Positions 11,801 through 26,800 of a DNA stretch of 64,000 nt are shown here, one piece after another. The notes beneath the pieces were generated by a model. It did not search any database. It was not told where the DNA came from and saw nothing but the letters and a program-made list of their open reading frames with translations. Both the position numbers and the translations under genes were made by a program. Positions within the stretch are counted from its first letter, which is position 1. The number at the start of each line of letters is the position of its first letter. The stretch comes from Cardiocondyla obscurior. Taxonomy: Eukaryota > Arthropoda > Insecta > Hymenoptera > Formicidae. Location: positions 124,001-188,000 of the forward strand of contig NC_091889.1 of assembly GCF_019399895.1 (NCBI RefSeq). Direction: 5' to 3'.

Positions 11801-14800
11801 CAAAAGAGAAAAGTGAACTAGAGGATCCGCTCGCAGTATTGAATATGACAATGCATCGTTTTCCTGTTGACTATACGCTGCAAAAATTTCTTTGGGTTTG
11901 TACATTCGCGTAACTGGGGAAGCAACTCGTGAGCCTGCAACTTGCACGATTTGTCTCTGAAATATGGAAACGTGTAGAACCGATTCTGCAAATTGTGATA
12001 CTGATCTCTTCGATGTATGTGTATATACATGTGTGCGGGGGTGTATAAATGTATGTCATTTTGTGTAACGCGGGTTTAAAATTATACTGAAAATGATACG
12101 AGCACGTGTAATGTATCGAAGTCGCGGATAGATTCTTTTTTTTTTTTCTTTTTCTTTTTTTTTTTTTTTTTTAAACAAAATCAGGCAAGCTCACGATTGA
12201 CGTAGTTAAAAGTACGATTGAGGGATTAACAAAAGTCATTCTAGCTGAAGATAACGAAGGTACGAACGTTCGAAGCCGATTCGAATCGATGATAAGAGAA
12301 ATACGATCCGGACATATCAAAGATAGATAAGTCGCTCGTGAGAGCCCGATAAGAGATATCGCAAATTGCTCGCGAGGTGAATATTTATTTGTTCGCCATT
12401 GACATAAATTTACATTATAAAGAATTGCGACCTTGCCGGGTATCGTCGTTACGACCAGTTCGTTACTTTTTACTTGTCGAGAGAAAAATAACATTTTTTT
12501 TTTCCCCTGCGACTCAAAATCTCGCAACGGTCGGCTGGACGGTCGAAGGACAATGATGCTACTTCGAAACGTCTGAAAAGTCTTCCGGCGTGTAGGCTGT
12601 TACGCAAAGTTAAACACGGTAGAAGTAAAAAAAAAAAAAAAAAAAAGGTAATAATAATAAAAGGAATTGTGGGCTCCTTTGTTCTTCCTCAGTTTGTTCA
12701 AAAACTAGTTGTCCCGTTGTGAATGATTCTCAGCAGGAAAGCTCATCGGCGCATACGTCGTCGGGAGTGGCTCTTGAGAGTTTTATTCCCTTGCGAGCAA
12801 TCTACAGGGAAATTTCCGGCGTACATTGAGAGCGACACTTAATGAGTGCCCAATTGAGAGTTTCGTTCTCTCCGAGAGTGATCCTCGATAACAAAACTCT
12901 CGAGTGCGCACTTCGCCTGGCCTCAGACGTATCGAGCGCGAGTCTCCTCTTGGTCTAAAACCGTCGATGTCAAGTATCCGTCCTGTACCCTCTGTTTTGA
13001 TCGAGTAATCGAATGATTAGCGGCTTTCCACGTTCCTTTTATATCTGTTATATCTTATCGCCGACCGCGCGATGACTAGATGTTAAATCTCCTCTGTTAA
13101 CGCAGTTGACATTAATCTAGTAATCTCGTTCGCTAGGAGCACCTTATTACGTACGATTAAAGATGAGTGACGATAATGACGTTCGCTTTACTGTAAATAA
13201 ACGTCATTTATCTCCTCGTTGAAAAAAAAAAAGAAAAAAAAGCAATCTTTTTTTCTTTCACTTTTTTTTCTCAAGTAAAAACGTAACTGAGATCGAAGCT
13301 TTGCAATTATTTAAAAAAAAAAAAAACAGTTCTTTATTTAACTATCGTTATCACTGAAGAAAATAAAAATAAATATTCGATGAATTTACGTTGACTGGTG
13401 TTAAGCTTATCTCGCCGTGAGCTTTTTATTTACGGATTGGTTGTAAAGAGCGGAGGAAAGATCGCGTTGACGCTTTCTGCTTCCGCAGCATTGCCGAACA
13501 GTTCTGTCCGTGGCAAAAGACTTTTTTTTTTTTTCTTTTTCTTTTTTTATCGCGCGTCCTGAGCTCTCGTGATTTATGCGTCGTCGTTCGAGATTATTAT
13601 TTCTTTTCGCTGGAAACGGTGAAAAAAAAAGAACTTGGCGCGCCGCGCATTAAATCCGCAAATTAACTCGAAGACACGCCGCGTAATTACGCGCGCACGG
13701 GCGCCTTTATCGTGATTTATCGCGGCCGGGAAGTTAATCGTTACATTTTATTATTCGCGCGGTCTTGTTAAGCGCGGTATCGCCGTTATTTTTCTCTCCC
13801 TCCTTTTTCAGCAAGTCGAAACACTGGGGCAATTTTGTTGATATTCATTTTTGGTACCACATACCGGAGGAGGCTGTTAAAATTTGTATCGCACCGTTTT
13901 ATTACGACTTCATCGGTGCACCCGTACGTTAATAAAAGCGAATCTCGTATCGATCTCCTTTCATTCGCGTTTGTTCACCGAAAGAAAAAAAATTTTCTCT
14001 GAATCTAATAAACTCCGAGTATATTTGCAACGGGACACCATAACGAGATATTATCGTGTAATGAAATTCAGATTTTTGCTAAAATTAAACGATCACATTA
14101 GGAAACCTTATCGGGTTTTTTTTTTTTTTCGTGAAGCTAATGGCGTTATAAATCAGATGAATTATATATTTCTCACTCGTTCTATTTTTACGCCGTCTCA
14201 TCAAGATATAAAATAACTATATTGATTAGATCTGAAAGACGGTTTGCTTTACAAATTGATAACCGCGGAGATAACCATCGCGAAGTTAACGTCATTATGA
14301 TTATTTTTCGTCTCGTTAAAGGCGCTTGACGTTGCTTTTTAAGTAAATATTCAGCCAGTTCCACGATATGTAATACGATGTTGACCCTTATCGGCCGCCT
14401 TCCGTTTCCTTCATTTAATCACACGGCACTCGAGGGTTTCTTCGCGTATCGATGGAGCACCTATAGTTTATCTATCAAGGTTGCCTCGTGTTTATGACGA
14501 TGGGCATCCGTGCAGCCGGCTTGAATCTGCAGGTGGCTCGCCTGTTGCAACCATTCACCCGCTCGATCGCAATGGTTTACGTCTATCCCGCCTTCGTATA
14601 TCGCCACGATGATAAAAATATAACCCGTATTTATATAGAGCGCACCGTCGGCTTCTAAATAGTACGGTAGCGTCAATATTACCGGTTCTCGAGCGACACG
14701 AGGTCCGAAATGGATTTCTATAACGACGAAATTATTCGGCAGGGAGTCATTTTATGTATCCATGAAACCAAACCACCTCGAAATCTTTGTTTAGCGCGCT

Positions 14801-17800
14801 GTTCAACCGTATTTTAATATAATTTGCAAGCGATAAAGTTTTTATTTCGCTATTTTTTTTCTTTTCTTTTTTCTTCGAGTTTGCTTCGAATTTTCCGCGG
14901 TATCGAGAGTGCTATCGCGTAATGAATTTGATATTCATTAAAATTGAATAATTACGAGGCAGCACGTGGACGGTCATTGCGGTAATTCGTGTGCACGCGG
15001 TCAATCTTCGTCTTCTCCCGTTTACCCTTCGATAAACGCTTCCGTTTCACGTAACATAGCAATCGGCGAGCTGACGGGGCCTCTCTGGCGTTTCTCGCGA
15101 TTGTTTTTCTTTTTGCAAAGGAGAAAAACGAATTGGAAGAAACGACATTTATCTTCGTACTGTCGTTTTACGAGACGGCTGCAAAATACGTATCACCATA
15201 GGTGACCGCTCATTATCATAATCATTACGCTCGTTGCGCTTGTTTATGCAACCGGCTTCGGTGTGTATGCGCGCTACTTGTAAATTTATCGCCTCATGCC
15301 TTCTTTTACTTTGTCGTCGTACACGATTGAAGGACAAGAGTGACGAAGCCGAGGTAAAACGTAACTCCTTAAACGATCAGTCGGTTTTTCGACAATATGA
15401 ATATCGTAGCGCGCTTGAATAATCGAACAGGTAATTTTTTTTTTTTTTTCCTTTTTTTTTCTTTTTCCCACAAATGCCCTCGTCGAATTGATTTTTTTAC
15501 TTAAATCGAGGGTGATAATAAAGCCGCTACAAGTCCGAGATTATAAACTGCGTTGATATACCCGCTAAAGAGTTTCTTGCACCGCCATTCCGATGCCGAT
15601 TTTATCGTTCAGCGAGATGAAAGGGAATTGATTTTTTTTTACTTGAGACTTGCAATTTTCAGAAAAGCGCTTTTGCATTTTGATTTCCAATTGTACCTCG
15701 AGTGTCCGGGTGTTTTCTTTTTTTTAAACGCGCATCGATTTCAAGGATTTCAATCAATCAAAAAGCGCGTTTATTTTCCGTCGATGATACCGCCTGCGCA
15801 AGTAAACGAAATGTAATTCTTTTTGATACGCATTTGCTCTAGTATTTTTTTGGAGCATCGTGCAATCGTTGTTGCAACGCTGAAAAACAACCGGCGGTAT
15901 TTTTTAGCTCCGTTGAAGCGCTTAAACGCCGAGGTTATTGTTATCGTGTGTGCGAATGACGGGACCGAGTAGTTCGCGGACCGTCTAAACGGGCCTGTCG
16001 ATCACTCCTGAATAGATATATTCCGGCATGAATCGAGTTGCCGAAAGCTGCCGGGAGTTTCAAAGAGGCAAAGCGGGATTTTCGTTCGTTGACGGTCTTT
16101 ATTTTCTTAATTAAAAGTACCACGGCGATCTGCTCTTTCTCTCTCTCTCTCTCTTTATTTCTTTCACGCCACAATCCCTTGCAAACTAAATAAAAAAAAA
16201 AAGAAAAAAAAACGCGGGGCTCGCTGATGTGACGAGGGAGCAGCACATCCGCTCTTCGTGAGTTATCGACGGCACTTCTCTGGTTATTGGAGCCTTCGTT
16301 ATCGCGAGAACGCGATAAATAGAATACTTCGAAAGGTCCGTTCTGGTGAGCACGTTGCAACCACCGGCGCGCTATCTCGCTCGCTCCCTTTTTCTCTTTC
16401 TCTCATTCTTGCTTTCGCGTAAGACGCGGACGGGGGAGATTCGATTCCGTTAAAAATGACGTTTCCTCCGCCATCAGGCGTGACCTTGGTTTTCTTATTT
16501 CGAAATACCGCGCGGGTAAAACGAGCTGCGGAGCACACGGCGAACGGTCCCCGCGAGCGAATTTCGTTCGCCTGCCTGCCCGCCGCTAAACATTCGGTCT
16601 CCGATTTGCGAAATGTTTCGGGAGAGTGTCGTTCGGATTGCATTTGGCGCGTCCGATATCAAAGGTGCTATTTCGCTTCACCGTGTCCTTTTGCAATCGC
16701 CGTCGGCGCGCGGAAGTCGAAGAGGAGCGAGGAGGAGGGAAAGGAGATCCTTTTGGTATCTCCGATCCTGCCGGTATGCAAACTTCGACCTCGTCGCCAG
16801 GTGCCGATTCTCTCACAAGCGAGTGCCTTTTGCCGCCCGTTCCTTCCCGTTTCTTCCCGTTTATTTGCTTCCTCCCCCCTGATGTCGCGCCGCCGCCAGA
16901 AAAAATATCATCGCGCGTTAACATCGCCGTGAAATGTATGTGCATGCGTAATTATGCTGTAATAACGCTCCGGGGCATCGCGCGTGGTTAAACGCGCGGA
17001 AACGCGACCCCGCGCGGATTTTCCAACGTATCTTCCGTTGCATATTAAATGTCCGCGATTAATAACGCTGCAATTTAACGATTAACGTGACTACATTTTA
17101 CGATACATATTTTTCTTTTTTTTTATGTAATTATTCAATCGCGCAACGCTCGGAATTATTATGCCGCGATAGATTCGCGTGTATACGTCAGTTACTCTAA
17201 TGCAGCATTTTTGCTGATTGCTGCTTAACCGCGCACTTTTTATTTTTTTCTTTTTTTTTTCTTCCTACAAATTCCAAATTATTATATGTTTACAACGCGA
17301 TCGATATCTTTTACGCCGGTATATAATGCTGTGGTTTGCAGCGATTTAACGGCTATTCGGGACAATTTATCCGAACAAAATCTCGACACAATAAATCGCA
17401 ATATTGCGCGCCGTGATGAAAAAAAATATATTGGTCACCGACGAGGTTCGCTAAATTGGATTGAATTTTTAACGCCGCTTCCCTTTTTTTTTTCTGTTTT
17501 ATTTTTTTATTTTGACTGAAAAGTTATACACCCGAAAGATCTATTTTGTACATATTTTTTACAATAGTCGATTATTAACCATGTGCTTTTGCCGTCGCCG
17601 TAGCGGCGAGAACTGATGGCGGATTTGAAAACGTGAAAGAGAGAAGGAAAAGGGCTGAGAGATTGCAGGTAGTTATTTATCGGCTCCCCGCTAAGAAGTG
17701 CATCTCGCTCATTTGCGCTCATGAGGGTCACGTTAAGCAGCGTGCGCTGAATAGAGCTTCGAGGGGAACTTGTCTTTTTAGTTTATTAAGATGTCCCGGG

Positions 17801-20800
17801 CACACCCTGCGTTACGTCATACCGCTCTTTTCTTCGGGGATATCGAGCCGATCGAAGAATCGGGCTTCATTGATCGCTCGTTGATCATTGACGCTGACGG
17901 CGAGGTTTTTTTTTTTTTCTATTGAAAAGCCGAAAGGCGCCGGGCAGATCGATAATCGTCGACCTGCGCTCGTGAATTCGGGATGAGGTCAGTGTCACGT
18001 TGTCTGATAAATGCGGTCGCGTCGTACGTACAGAGGGTGTCGACGCGGTTGCCGCGGTGTCGTTAATTGCGTTATTTACTTGGTGAATTTCAAATGGCAT
18101 TTGTAACGGGCCGAGAGAGTGGAGTTTAAGAATTAATAGGACGTGACGCAAGGTATCTTAATTAATAACTCAACGAGGGATGCCCTCGTCATTATCACGG
18201 GGCGCGTAAAATATTAAACTAGCGATAACTTCATTAACGTTATTGATATTTGCTGCAACGCGAGTAGCAGATATATTATTCACGTGCGTGCCGGAGAGAG
18301 AAAGAAAACGGGGAAATTAATCGGCGTGCAATTATACGAGTTTATTCCTCGATGCGGACGGCAAGATTTCGAGCGTCGGCAAACCAGTAACGCGTGTAAC
18401 GACAAGCCCGTTACGTCACGACGCGTGGACGAGCGCGATGATACGAAGGCCGTTTTTCTTACGCTGTTTTTTTTTTTTTTTTTTTCCTCCGCAACTCGCG
18501 AAAAAGTTATGCGTAAAAACCCAGTCGTTTCATTACAATATTGTTTATCTCGCTCCGCGAATGATGAAACACGTGAAACTTCACGTCAGGATACGATCGC
18601 GCGCGAAAAGGAAATGTGAATTTAAATTCCAGATTCCCCGGTGCACGTAGCCACCGATGCAAGGTGAAATATCGTCATACGCGGCAGATATACGAAATAT
18701 ACATTCGGTGTATTTCGAGGATGCGCGCGCGCGCGTTGATAAGACCCAGCGATAAAAGACCCCTGTACGTCACGAGGTTTCGTATTACTCGGTCCGGCGA
18801 GCGTTGTCCCGCGACTTCCTCGACAATGGACCAAATGTTTCGGAAACTTTCGTGTCGTCCAAGCGAGAGCTCTTTTCGCCGTACGCGGGAGAATAAGGGG
18901 GAGATACGGAGATAGAAAGAGAGAGAGAAAAAAAAAAAAGGAGAGAAGTGCTCTCGAGTTCGTCGGCCGAGAAACGTAATTTCGCGTCGGACAAAATCGC
19001 CGGTGCTCGCCGGATCATCGAGAGCTGCTCGGTCCACAATGTCGTTAGTCGTGCCGAGGGAGTGAGGTCAGCGGTGCGCCCGCACGCCACTCGATAAATC
19101 AGAGCCGCTACGCCGCGCGACGCGTGTCGGTGGCGCGGGAGGATCGGTCGAATTCTACCACACGATCCGTCAACAGAGATCACCCGGATGAAATAGACGT
19201 CGGATACATCGACTGCCTGCGAAGGCCTCTCGAGAACGCAGGGCTCGGTCGCCGAATTAGGGACGATACACCCGGAATGCCGCGGTTCCGTTCCCGAAAT
19301 CTGCGACAAGTCCGTAAGAAAGTCGACTGCGAAAGTTTGACGCGAAAACGTTCTACGTAACAATTTGTTTGAGGAACACATTCGAAACTTGCGTCGCACT
19401 TTGCTTCACTATTATTTCGAGCATAAACGGCGATTGTACAAAGTTATACTCTTTCGGTACGATATAACGTTAGAGATTAAACTGAATAATTCAAGTGGCC
19501 GTTTCGTTGGATTTTAGAGAAGAACAATTTCGCGAAAGATAAATTTAACGTTTTTATACATCCCTTTTTTTTTTTTGCTTCTTTTTTTTTTATCGTAGAA
19601 TTTAGCTGTGTAAATATCGCGTCTCTTCGCGGTGAAATATTCCCGACAGACGCTCTATCCGTTTCCGTTATCTATCGTATTTTCGATGCACACCGTTCGC
19701 CACGATTCCATTTTCATCTCGACGCACGCGAAAATGATCACCAGAGGGGTTGTGTAATAATTCGAAGTATATGCGCAATTTTAGCGCCGGTTTGAATAAC
19801 ACTGAAATTATTGTCTAAAACAAAATCCTATTTTTTCTGTGATATTGAACAACAAAGTTCACTGTTCTACTTTTACGATTATTATTATAGTTTATTATTA
19901 TTATTTTTTTTCCTTCTATTGCTTTGCGCAGTAATTCGTCGGCATCGCTTGTAGTTTATTAAAAATAATAAACCCGACGAAATCGGCAGTTCGTTAATTG
20001 CCGTATGAGCGGTAACAATTGGATGACGCGTAGCAAGCTAATTATTTTATAATTAAGCATGCGCTTTGAGTTATTTTACGTCCAGCGATTTATAAAAATT
20101 ACCAGAATACTCAAAGGCAACAATGTAATTGACTATCATCGGCGAGTAATTCTATTATCCCGCAAATTACGCGATACAACGATGAATGTGTAACGAGGTA
20201 GCATATTTTAATAATAAATCAAAACACGCTCGATCGGCTCGTGCTCGCTCTCTCTCTCTCTCCTCTCGCATCGTTATCCTTTAAATCCCCGGGTTATTAA
20301 TAAAAACTACATTACATTTATCGCTTTTAGTTAATTATACAAAAGCTCTTATTAATACTGGTAAATAAATGAGATTCGACCATACCGATAGCAAATACAC
20401 GAGATCCGTTGGATAATTACCAACGATTAATTATCAACGATATGATATCGAGATACGCTGCTGGCGAATAAACGCGCTCCGTAAATAAACATTTCTATTT
20501 GTTTGACGAAAAGCATACGTTTTCGCGTTATCTCGCCGTACATGCGCACCCCGCGAAACGTGCGTGACACTTTTTTTTTCTTTCTTTTTTTTTCTTTCTC
20601 CCTTTTTTCTTTCTTCTTCGCGTGCTTTAAAGAGGGTTAAAAGGAAAGGTTTTAACCGCGAGCGAAGATCGATGGACACACCGTGTCCGGCGACAAAGAA
20701 AGTCTCTTGCACCTGCATGAAAAGTAACCTACTTCTTTCCGTAATTCCCCAAGATACGGAAGAAAGTCCACGTCTTACTTTCGTGTCTTTCTTTGTGTCG

Positions 20801-23800
20801 CGCGGTCGTTACTTTCGCAGGAGAGAGAGAGAGAGAAAAAAAAAAAAGAATAAGAGAGGAATCCGTGCAACGAGAAACGATGTACGTGCTTCTAGGATTT
20901 TGAAGAGCCTCAGATACACCAGATATATGGTATCGCGAAGAGATTTACGTATTCCTTTAACATTTATGGAATCAGCCTCCAAAGATAAATCGATATCTCT
21001 CATTCCGTTCCAGAGCGACCCGAGGGTTTACACGATTAAAGTATCTTAAACTCTCGGTACGAAATACGACGTGATTATTCATTTACAATCTTGAAAAGAA
21101 AGTTATTAAAATATCCCGACACAGTTGCGGTGGACTTTAATGAATCCGATAGAGACGCTAATAAGCTTTATTGCCGTTCGTTATCGCACGTTACGTAGCC
21201 GATGGCCGACGTTCCGCTTAAATAATCAACGACGCCCGATTAAAAAGGTTCGACTCTCGGCACGCAGGCGGATCGAAAGGATTGACAATTTCCCTCCGGA
21301 AAATTGGCGTGCATTACCTGCACGCGGAAGCGATCAGGCGGGTAGTGTTATCCGCGATAAACATTAAGAGATAATGACGAGCGGAGCGCTCGGTTCTTCC
21401 GAGCCGTCGTTTCGCGCGATGACCGCGAAAACGCGAGAACGCGGAATCCCGCGTGTCGAATGCGCGGTAATAACTGACTGAATACCGGTATTTGCCGTGC
21501 AAATCGGCGAGGGATTTTCGCGCGGGATGATAGCGCCCGGGACTTTATCGCCACGTTTACACCGTGCTAAATCTTTTACCGCCACCGGTTTGTCGGACCG
21601 CTATTCCTTTTTTTTCTCTCTCTCTTTCTCTCTCTCTCTTTTTCTCTCTTCCCCGGTCGGCCCTTTTTTCTCTGTGTCCGCCTCTCTTCCCTCTTTTTTT
21701 TTTCTTTTTTTTTTTTCGTTTACGTCGGGATAAATGGTTTATTGCCCACCGATCCGGCCGGGCCAGTGGCGTAAGCGAATGGTCCACGCACTCATGGATG
21801 TCTGACGCGTAATTCTCAGCGGGATGGGAAAATCTAATGCTTCAAAGACCGTGCTTCAAACTAGGACGCTAAGTTGAACTTCTTAAGGATGCGTTTTACG
21901 GGTATTCGCACTTTTAGGAACGTACACAATGGAAAGCGTCGCTTTACATTATCGCTGTTAGATAATCCCGCGTATCTTTCACAATGTTTCCTCCACTTGC
22001 CGCAAGAATATCTTAAGATACCCGCGGTCGTCTTTCTCAATAATGCATTGTTGTTTTAACCATATTTGTTATCGGCTGGTTTTTTTTTTCGCTGCACAAA
22101 TTATTTAAAAACGAGAAGCGATAAAACTATCGGTCCGATAGTTCCGTTGATACGTTGCGGACGTTCGTGTACGAGGTCAACCGCTTAAGTGGACATGCAT
22201 TGACAAGCCGAGTAATAATGCAAGTTTGTCGATCGGAATAACGTCGGGTTAAGGCTCGTCGTGCTCCTCGTGATCGCACTTTTCTCTCTCCGTTTGTCGT
22301 TTTAAACGGCGAAAACGTAGCGACGCGCGATAAGAACTTCTCCCGTCCGCGAATAATGGGCGAACGAGTTGCGTCGTCCGTGATCGTCGCGTCCCATCGA
22401 TGGAGTGGCCTGACAATATTTCCCAACACGCCGCCGTCGTGTATCTGTCGTTTAACCAAACAACTCGATCGTTTTCCATTTATTATCCCGCGTAGGCGAG
22501 CGGTTGGATCTTCGCGATAAACGCCTGGCGCAACAAGCATCCTCTCTGAATTCGCGAATGCTCGGAATAGACGCATCAATCTCGCGGAGATAATAAATTC
22601 GCGTGTTCCGAGTTTTTTGCCTTTTTTTTTAATATTTTTTTATTAATTTAAAACTACTGACGGTGTATTCAACTAAAAGAACTGTTCGCGAATTAAGCTC
22701 GAAATCGGAGAGACGGCGAGCTACTCGCGAGTAGATAACTCGCACAGTTGAAAGTTCGAATCAAGTATTTGTACATTGCACTTTAGCACTTAATCCTTGT
22801 ATTTTAATATAGTAAAAATGTTTACGATTGTATATCAGAGAGACCGGCGAAATAAACGTTCGAGGTGACTCGCTAAATAAATTTATTCCCGTTCGGGATA
22901 ATTCTCTCTCGTCGCGGACGTAAGAATTCCGATGCAGGGAATAAAGCGACAGGAGAGATACGTAGGTAAACTCGCTGGTGATCATCGGTGACGCTTTCTC
23001 GCGTGAAACGGGAACACATTCGGGGATCCTTCCATTTCGCTCGATCACCGTAATCGCGATGACGTGCGTCGCTAATGAACGAATTATGACCGCGCGAAAT
23101 AAGCGCGCGGTAATGCGGCACGATGAGCGCCCGTAACTCCGCGAGTGCAAACAATGCTCCGGGTTGATACGTGTTTACCTTCATATAACTTTGGACGGAC
23201 GCCAAGCGCCGATTCGCCGCGTCAATTCCCTACTGGCAAGCCGCCGAAATCTTTGTCGAGCCATATGTCCTCGCGCTACGTTATGTCAGCCACTCGCCGG
23301 GAAAAGTGTGCGGTGTGTAATACGTTACGCGAAATCTTTCGAGTTGCGGTGGCGCAAAAGCGGAAAGAGAGAGCCGCCGTTGTCGAATTTAACGCTCGTT
23401 ACGAGTCGCGCGTTATCGAGTGATTTATCGATGCCTCCCGCCGCCGCTCTTTCGGAAAATCTCTCTCGCCGTGGCGCTCGATAGTTTCTGTCAGCGGGAA
23501 CGAGGCGTAATTCAGCAGATTCGCCTTGCGCGTTGAAAGTGCGGCCGGGATCCATCCGGATCGCGTGTCCCGCACTTCCGCGCGGGAGTAAACGGTATCG
23601 TTCCGCGACGGCTTTCAGTTTTATTTCGTCGGATGTAAATCTGCCGCGCGGCGCGGCGTCGTCTTCCTCGTCATTCCCGCGGACGATTTACGACGGCCGT
23701 AAAAAAATGCGACGTCCACGCGGATCGGTGCCGTCCCCATGTTTCACTCGGTAAATACCGAAGAAAACGGGACCCCGGATATGTAATATTTATACGGGTA

Positions 23801-26800
23801 ATAGGAAAGTGGGAGTCGGTCATTTCTTCGCGTACTCTTGACCCACAATTCGCGGTTCGATTCGTCAAAGTGCGCGAGCGGAGCCTGCGTGCCGTCTATG
23901 GCACGTCATCCCGACCGGATTATTAACGGCGAGGTGATTCCGTTAACGCTTAATTGGAAAGGCAAGTAGGCGATGGGATCATAGAGAGTCGATTGCCGAA
24001 AAAAAAAAGAGCCCTTTGTGCAAGCAACGCTTGGCTCTGGATACGTGAAACTCTCCACTCGCTCGTGCAGAGCTTTATCGCGTCGAGATGAAAATAAATA
24101 TACATATAAATTTAAATACCGGCATGAATATTATAGATTTAATTTATGCCCGCGCGCTCCGCCTGCGTTTTCACAACCTGTGATTTACGCGTAATTATTT
24201 CGTTCGTAAACATCGCGAGCAGGATTAAAGTGCGCGATAAACCCGCGAGCAGTATTAACGCGTCCTGTTTGACACGGCCATAAGTGAACAGCCTCTCGCC
24301 GTCCCCGTGAAAATTTATAGAAATTCCGTCTCGAGCAGCTTCACCGAACGTCGAGAAATCGATTACGTATCGGCCGGCGGTCGCTGGCAAATTAGCGTGG
24401 GGCGCACCGTAACGATATCGAGGGGACACGCGCGTTGTTTACGGGGACGCGTCATCTCTGTCCGCAGATTCACGGTGAATTAACGATACGATCGCCTCTT
24501 CCACCCCTTTCCGCAAGATTGTGGGATCCCGGTCGTTATCGCCTCGCCCCGCGAGTGCATTAATAGTCGTTTCTCGCGGAGTAAATCGCATGGGGATCTG
24601 TCCGCCGTTAGCGCTCGCTCTCGTACCTGGCGTACGTACGCGCGCGCTGCACACAGACGCATCCGGGCGGGAGCGCATTAGCGTTGCCACGCGGCGAATG
24701 CACGCCGATCACGCGGAGCGGCCGGGCGGGTTGATTAGAGCAAGCCCGGGGTCGTGTCAACATAACGAAACGGACGGAAACGCGGCAACGCCGCGGACGA
24801 ACGACTTTGGTAGCCGGTCGGGTTCCCGAATGCACGCACGCACGCACTCGCTCACGCTTACACGCACGCACGGGGCCCCACGGTGGAACGTCCGCGCGTC
24901 CGAGAACGACCTTCCCTCCGCGCGATTCGCACCGTCGGAGCCAAGGAACTTCGCTCGCCGTGCCGCGCCGTGAAAGTTTCTATCTTGTTCTTCGCGCGCG
25001 GCGGCTCTCCGAGATTCCTCTCGCAAGACCGGGGTCCAGTCCGAGATCAAGTCGAGCGCAATCGGACATCTGCCGGTTTTCAAACTCTTCCGCCCCTTTC
25101 CTTTTTTTTTTTTTTTTATATTTTCGACTCCTCGCGCATTTACCGCGCCCAGAGAACGAATGTATATCGATAGACTCCCTGTGAATAGTCTTGTTGACTT
25201 TGCTCGTGCAGAGTTTGCACCGGGAAGCGGAAACGCAGCTTTTATTACCGCATGGAAAAGGAAATCAAAACTTCGAGCCTGGAAAAATAGAAAAGTTGAA
25301 TTACTTTTTGAAAAATGAAATAAGAATCTGCGAAGTACGAAGATACTTTTTGAAATTTTTACTGAAATGACTTTGGAAGTATTTCGAATATTCGAAATAA
25401 GCTTTATGATGAGGATGTTTCTTTCGCTATTTTTATCGTGTTAGTTAAAGAAAATTGGGGTGTAGATCCGCGCGGTTTTACTCGTTTCGACATATGTGCA
25501 TACGCATTAATTTCACGCACGCGTGGCTGTTGAGACAATCGATAGATTTCACTATTCATTGAATGCCAAATGGTAAACAAGTCGTTTGTTGGAAAAAGTG
25601 TGCCTGCCCGATTGTGTTGCGCGTCCAACTTTTCACCTCTAGTACCTTTTTCTTTTTTTTTTTTTTTTTTATTCACGAATACTAATGGCTTTTACATCTC
25701 AATACTCGGCGCAACATTGATTTTTTTTTTATCGTGTTTTTGTTTGCGACAAAAGTTATGCCGAAGTAAATATGAAAAAAAAAAATGCATTTTTATTCAT
25801 AGTCCATTTTGTTTTTAGACCGCGTTCGCAGAATTATCGATAATAGCGTGCACTTTATAGCCCTGTAAGACTCGCGTATCATTTAGACGTCGTATAAATC
25901 GCACAGTCACACGAAAAGAAACCGGGAGAGGCAAGGTGAATCGGGAGATGAGAAACGCGGACAAAAATTATATGTTTAATAATATGCAACGTTACGTATC
26001 GTGATGTGAAGAAACTACGTTACGCCGGCTGTAATGTCTGTGTCTTACAAGAACGAACGACGTTTATCTCGTCGCGTTGCTTCGAGTGGCATGAGCCGTG
26101 ACTTGCAGGAAAAAAGAAAAAAAAAAAGGAAAACAAAAGAAACGGAGAAAAAGAAGAGGGGCGGCAGAAACGACAAAGCTTAAAAGAATTTTTTCACCTG
26201 CACATAATTACACACGCCACGTGTTAGTTTTTCTGTCTTCTTTTTATTTTTTTTTCCTTCGTTTATGCGGACGATTAATTGTAATTAAGTTCTTGCCGTT
26301 CATACCCGTAATAGGATAATCTTGAGGACAGGACGACAGAGGCAGCAGCTCGTTACAGGATCAACGAGTCATGTAATTCGTCGGCTCGAATCGCTCGCGT
26401 AATTACCCCTTTCAGCGGCCAGTTTTTCTCTTCCGCCCGAAGAGGATCGTCCGTCCGGGCTTCGCGCGGATTTTTCCCGGAGGAACTCCTCGACGTCGCA
26501 ATATCGCGATATGAGCAATCGCGTGTCATATTGCAACGCGTCTCGATTACGGGCAGCCTGTAATGAATTAGCCCGGCGCGTTTCTTGCGAAAGGCAGCGT
26601 TGTGACACACCTCCGGCGAGAACCATGGGGGTTTTGCGGAATGAAACGCGTGCATGGGTCTCTCGTGCCTGCAAAACGCGGGAGAAAGGATTTAATCATT
26701 GTGGATATACATGATGATAGCGTACACCTCTGTCCAACGCGGTATTAACGTCAATCAGGATGTACTCGCTCGATTTTTTTCGAGCAGGCATTTATTACGC

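Noticed and set aside
12139..12171. Long poly(T) as a possible retrotransposon tail
   Set aside because: No ORF, no target-site duplication and no adjacent element seen; poly(T)/poly(A) runs are common throughout the window.
18785..19399. 204-codon minus-strand open frame in AUTS2 intron 1
   Set aside because: No recognisable domain, overlaps open frames on the other strand, and contains a polyphenylalanine/serine stretch derived from a GA microsatellite.
22741..22775. GTTCGAATC word resembling a tRNA B box
   Set aside because: No A box or cloverleaf could be drawn around it; similar words occur by chance in this composition.
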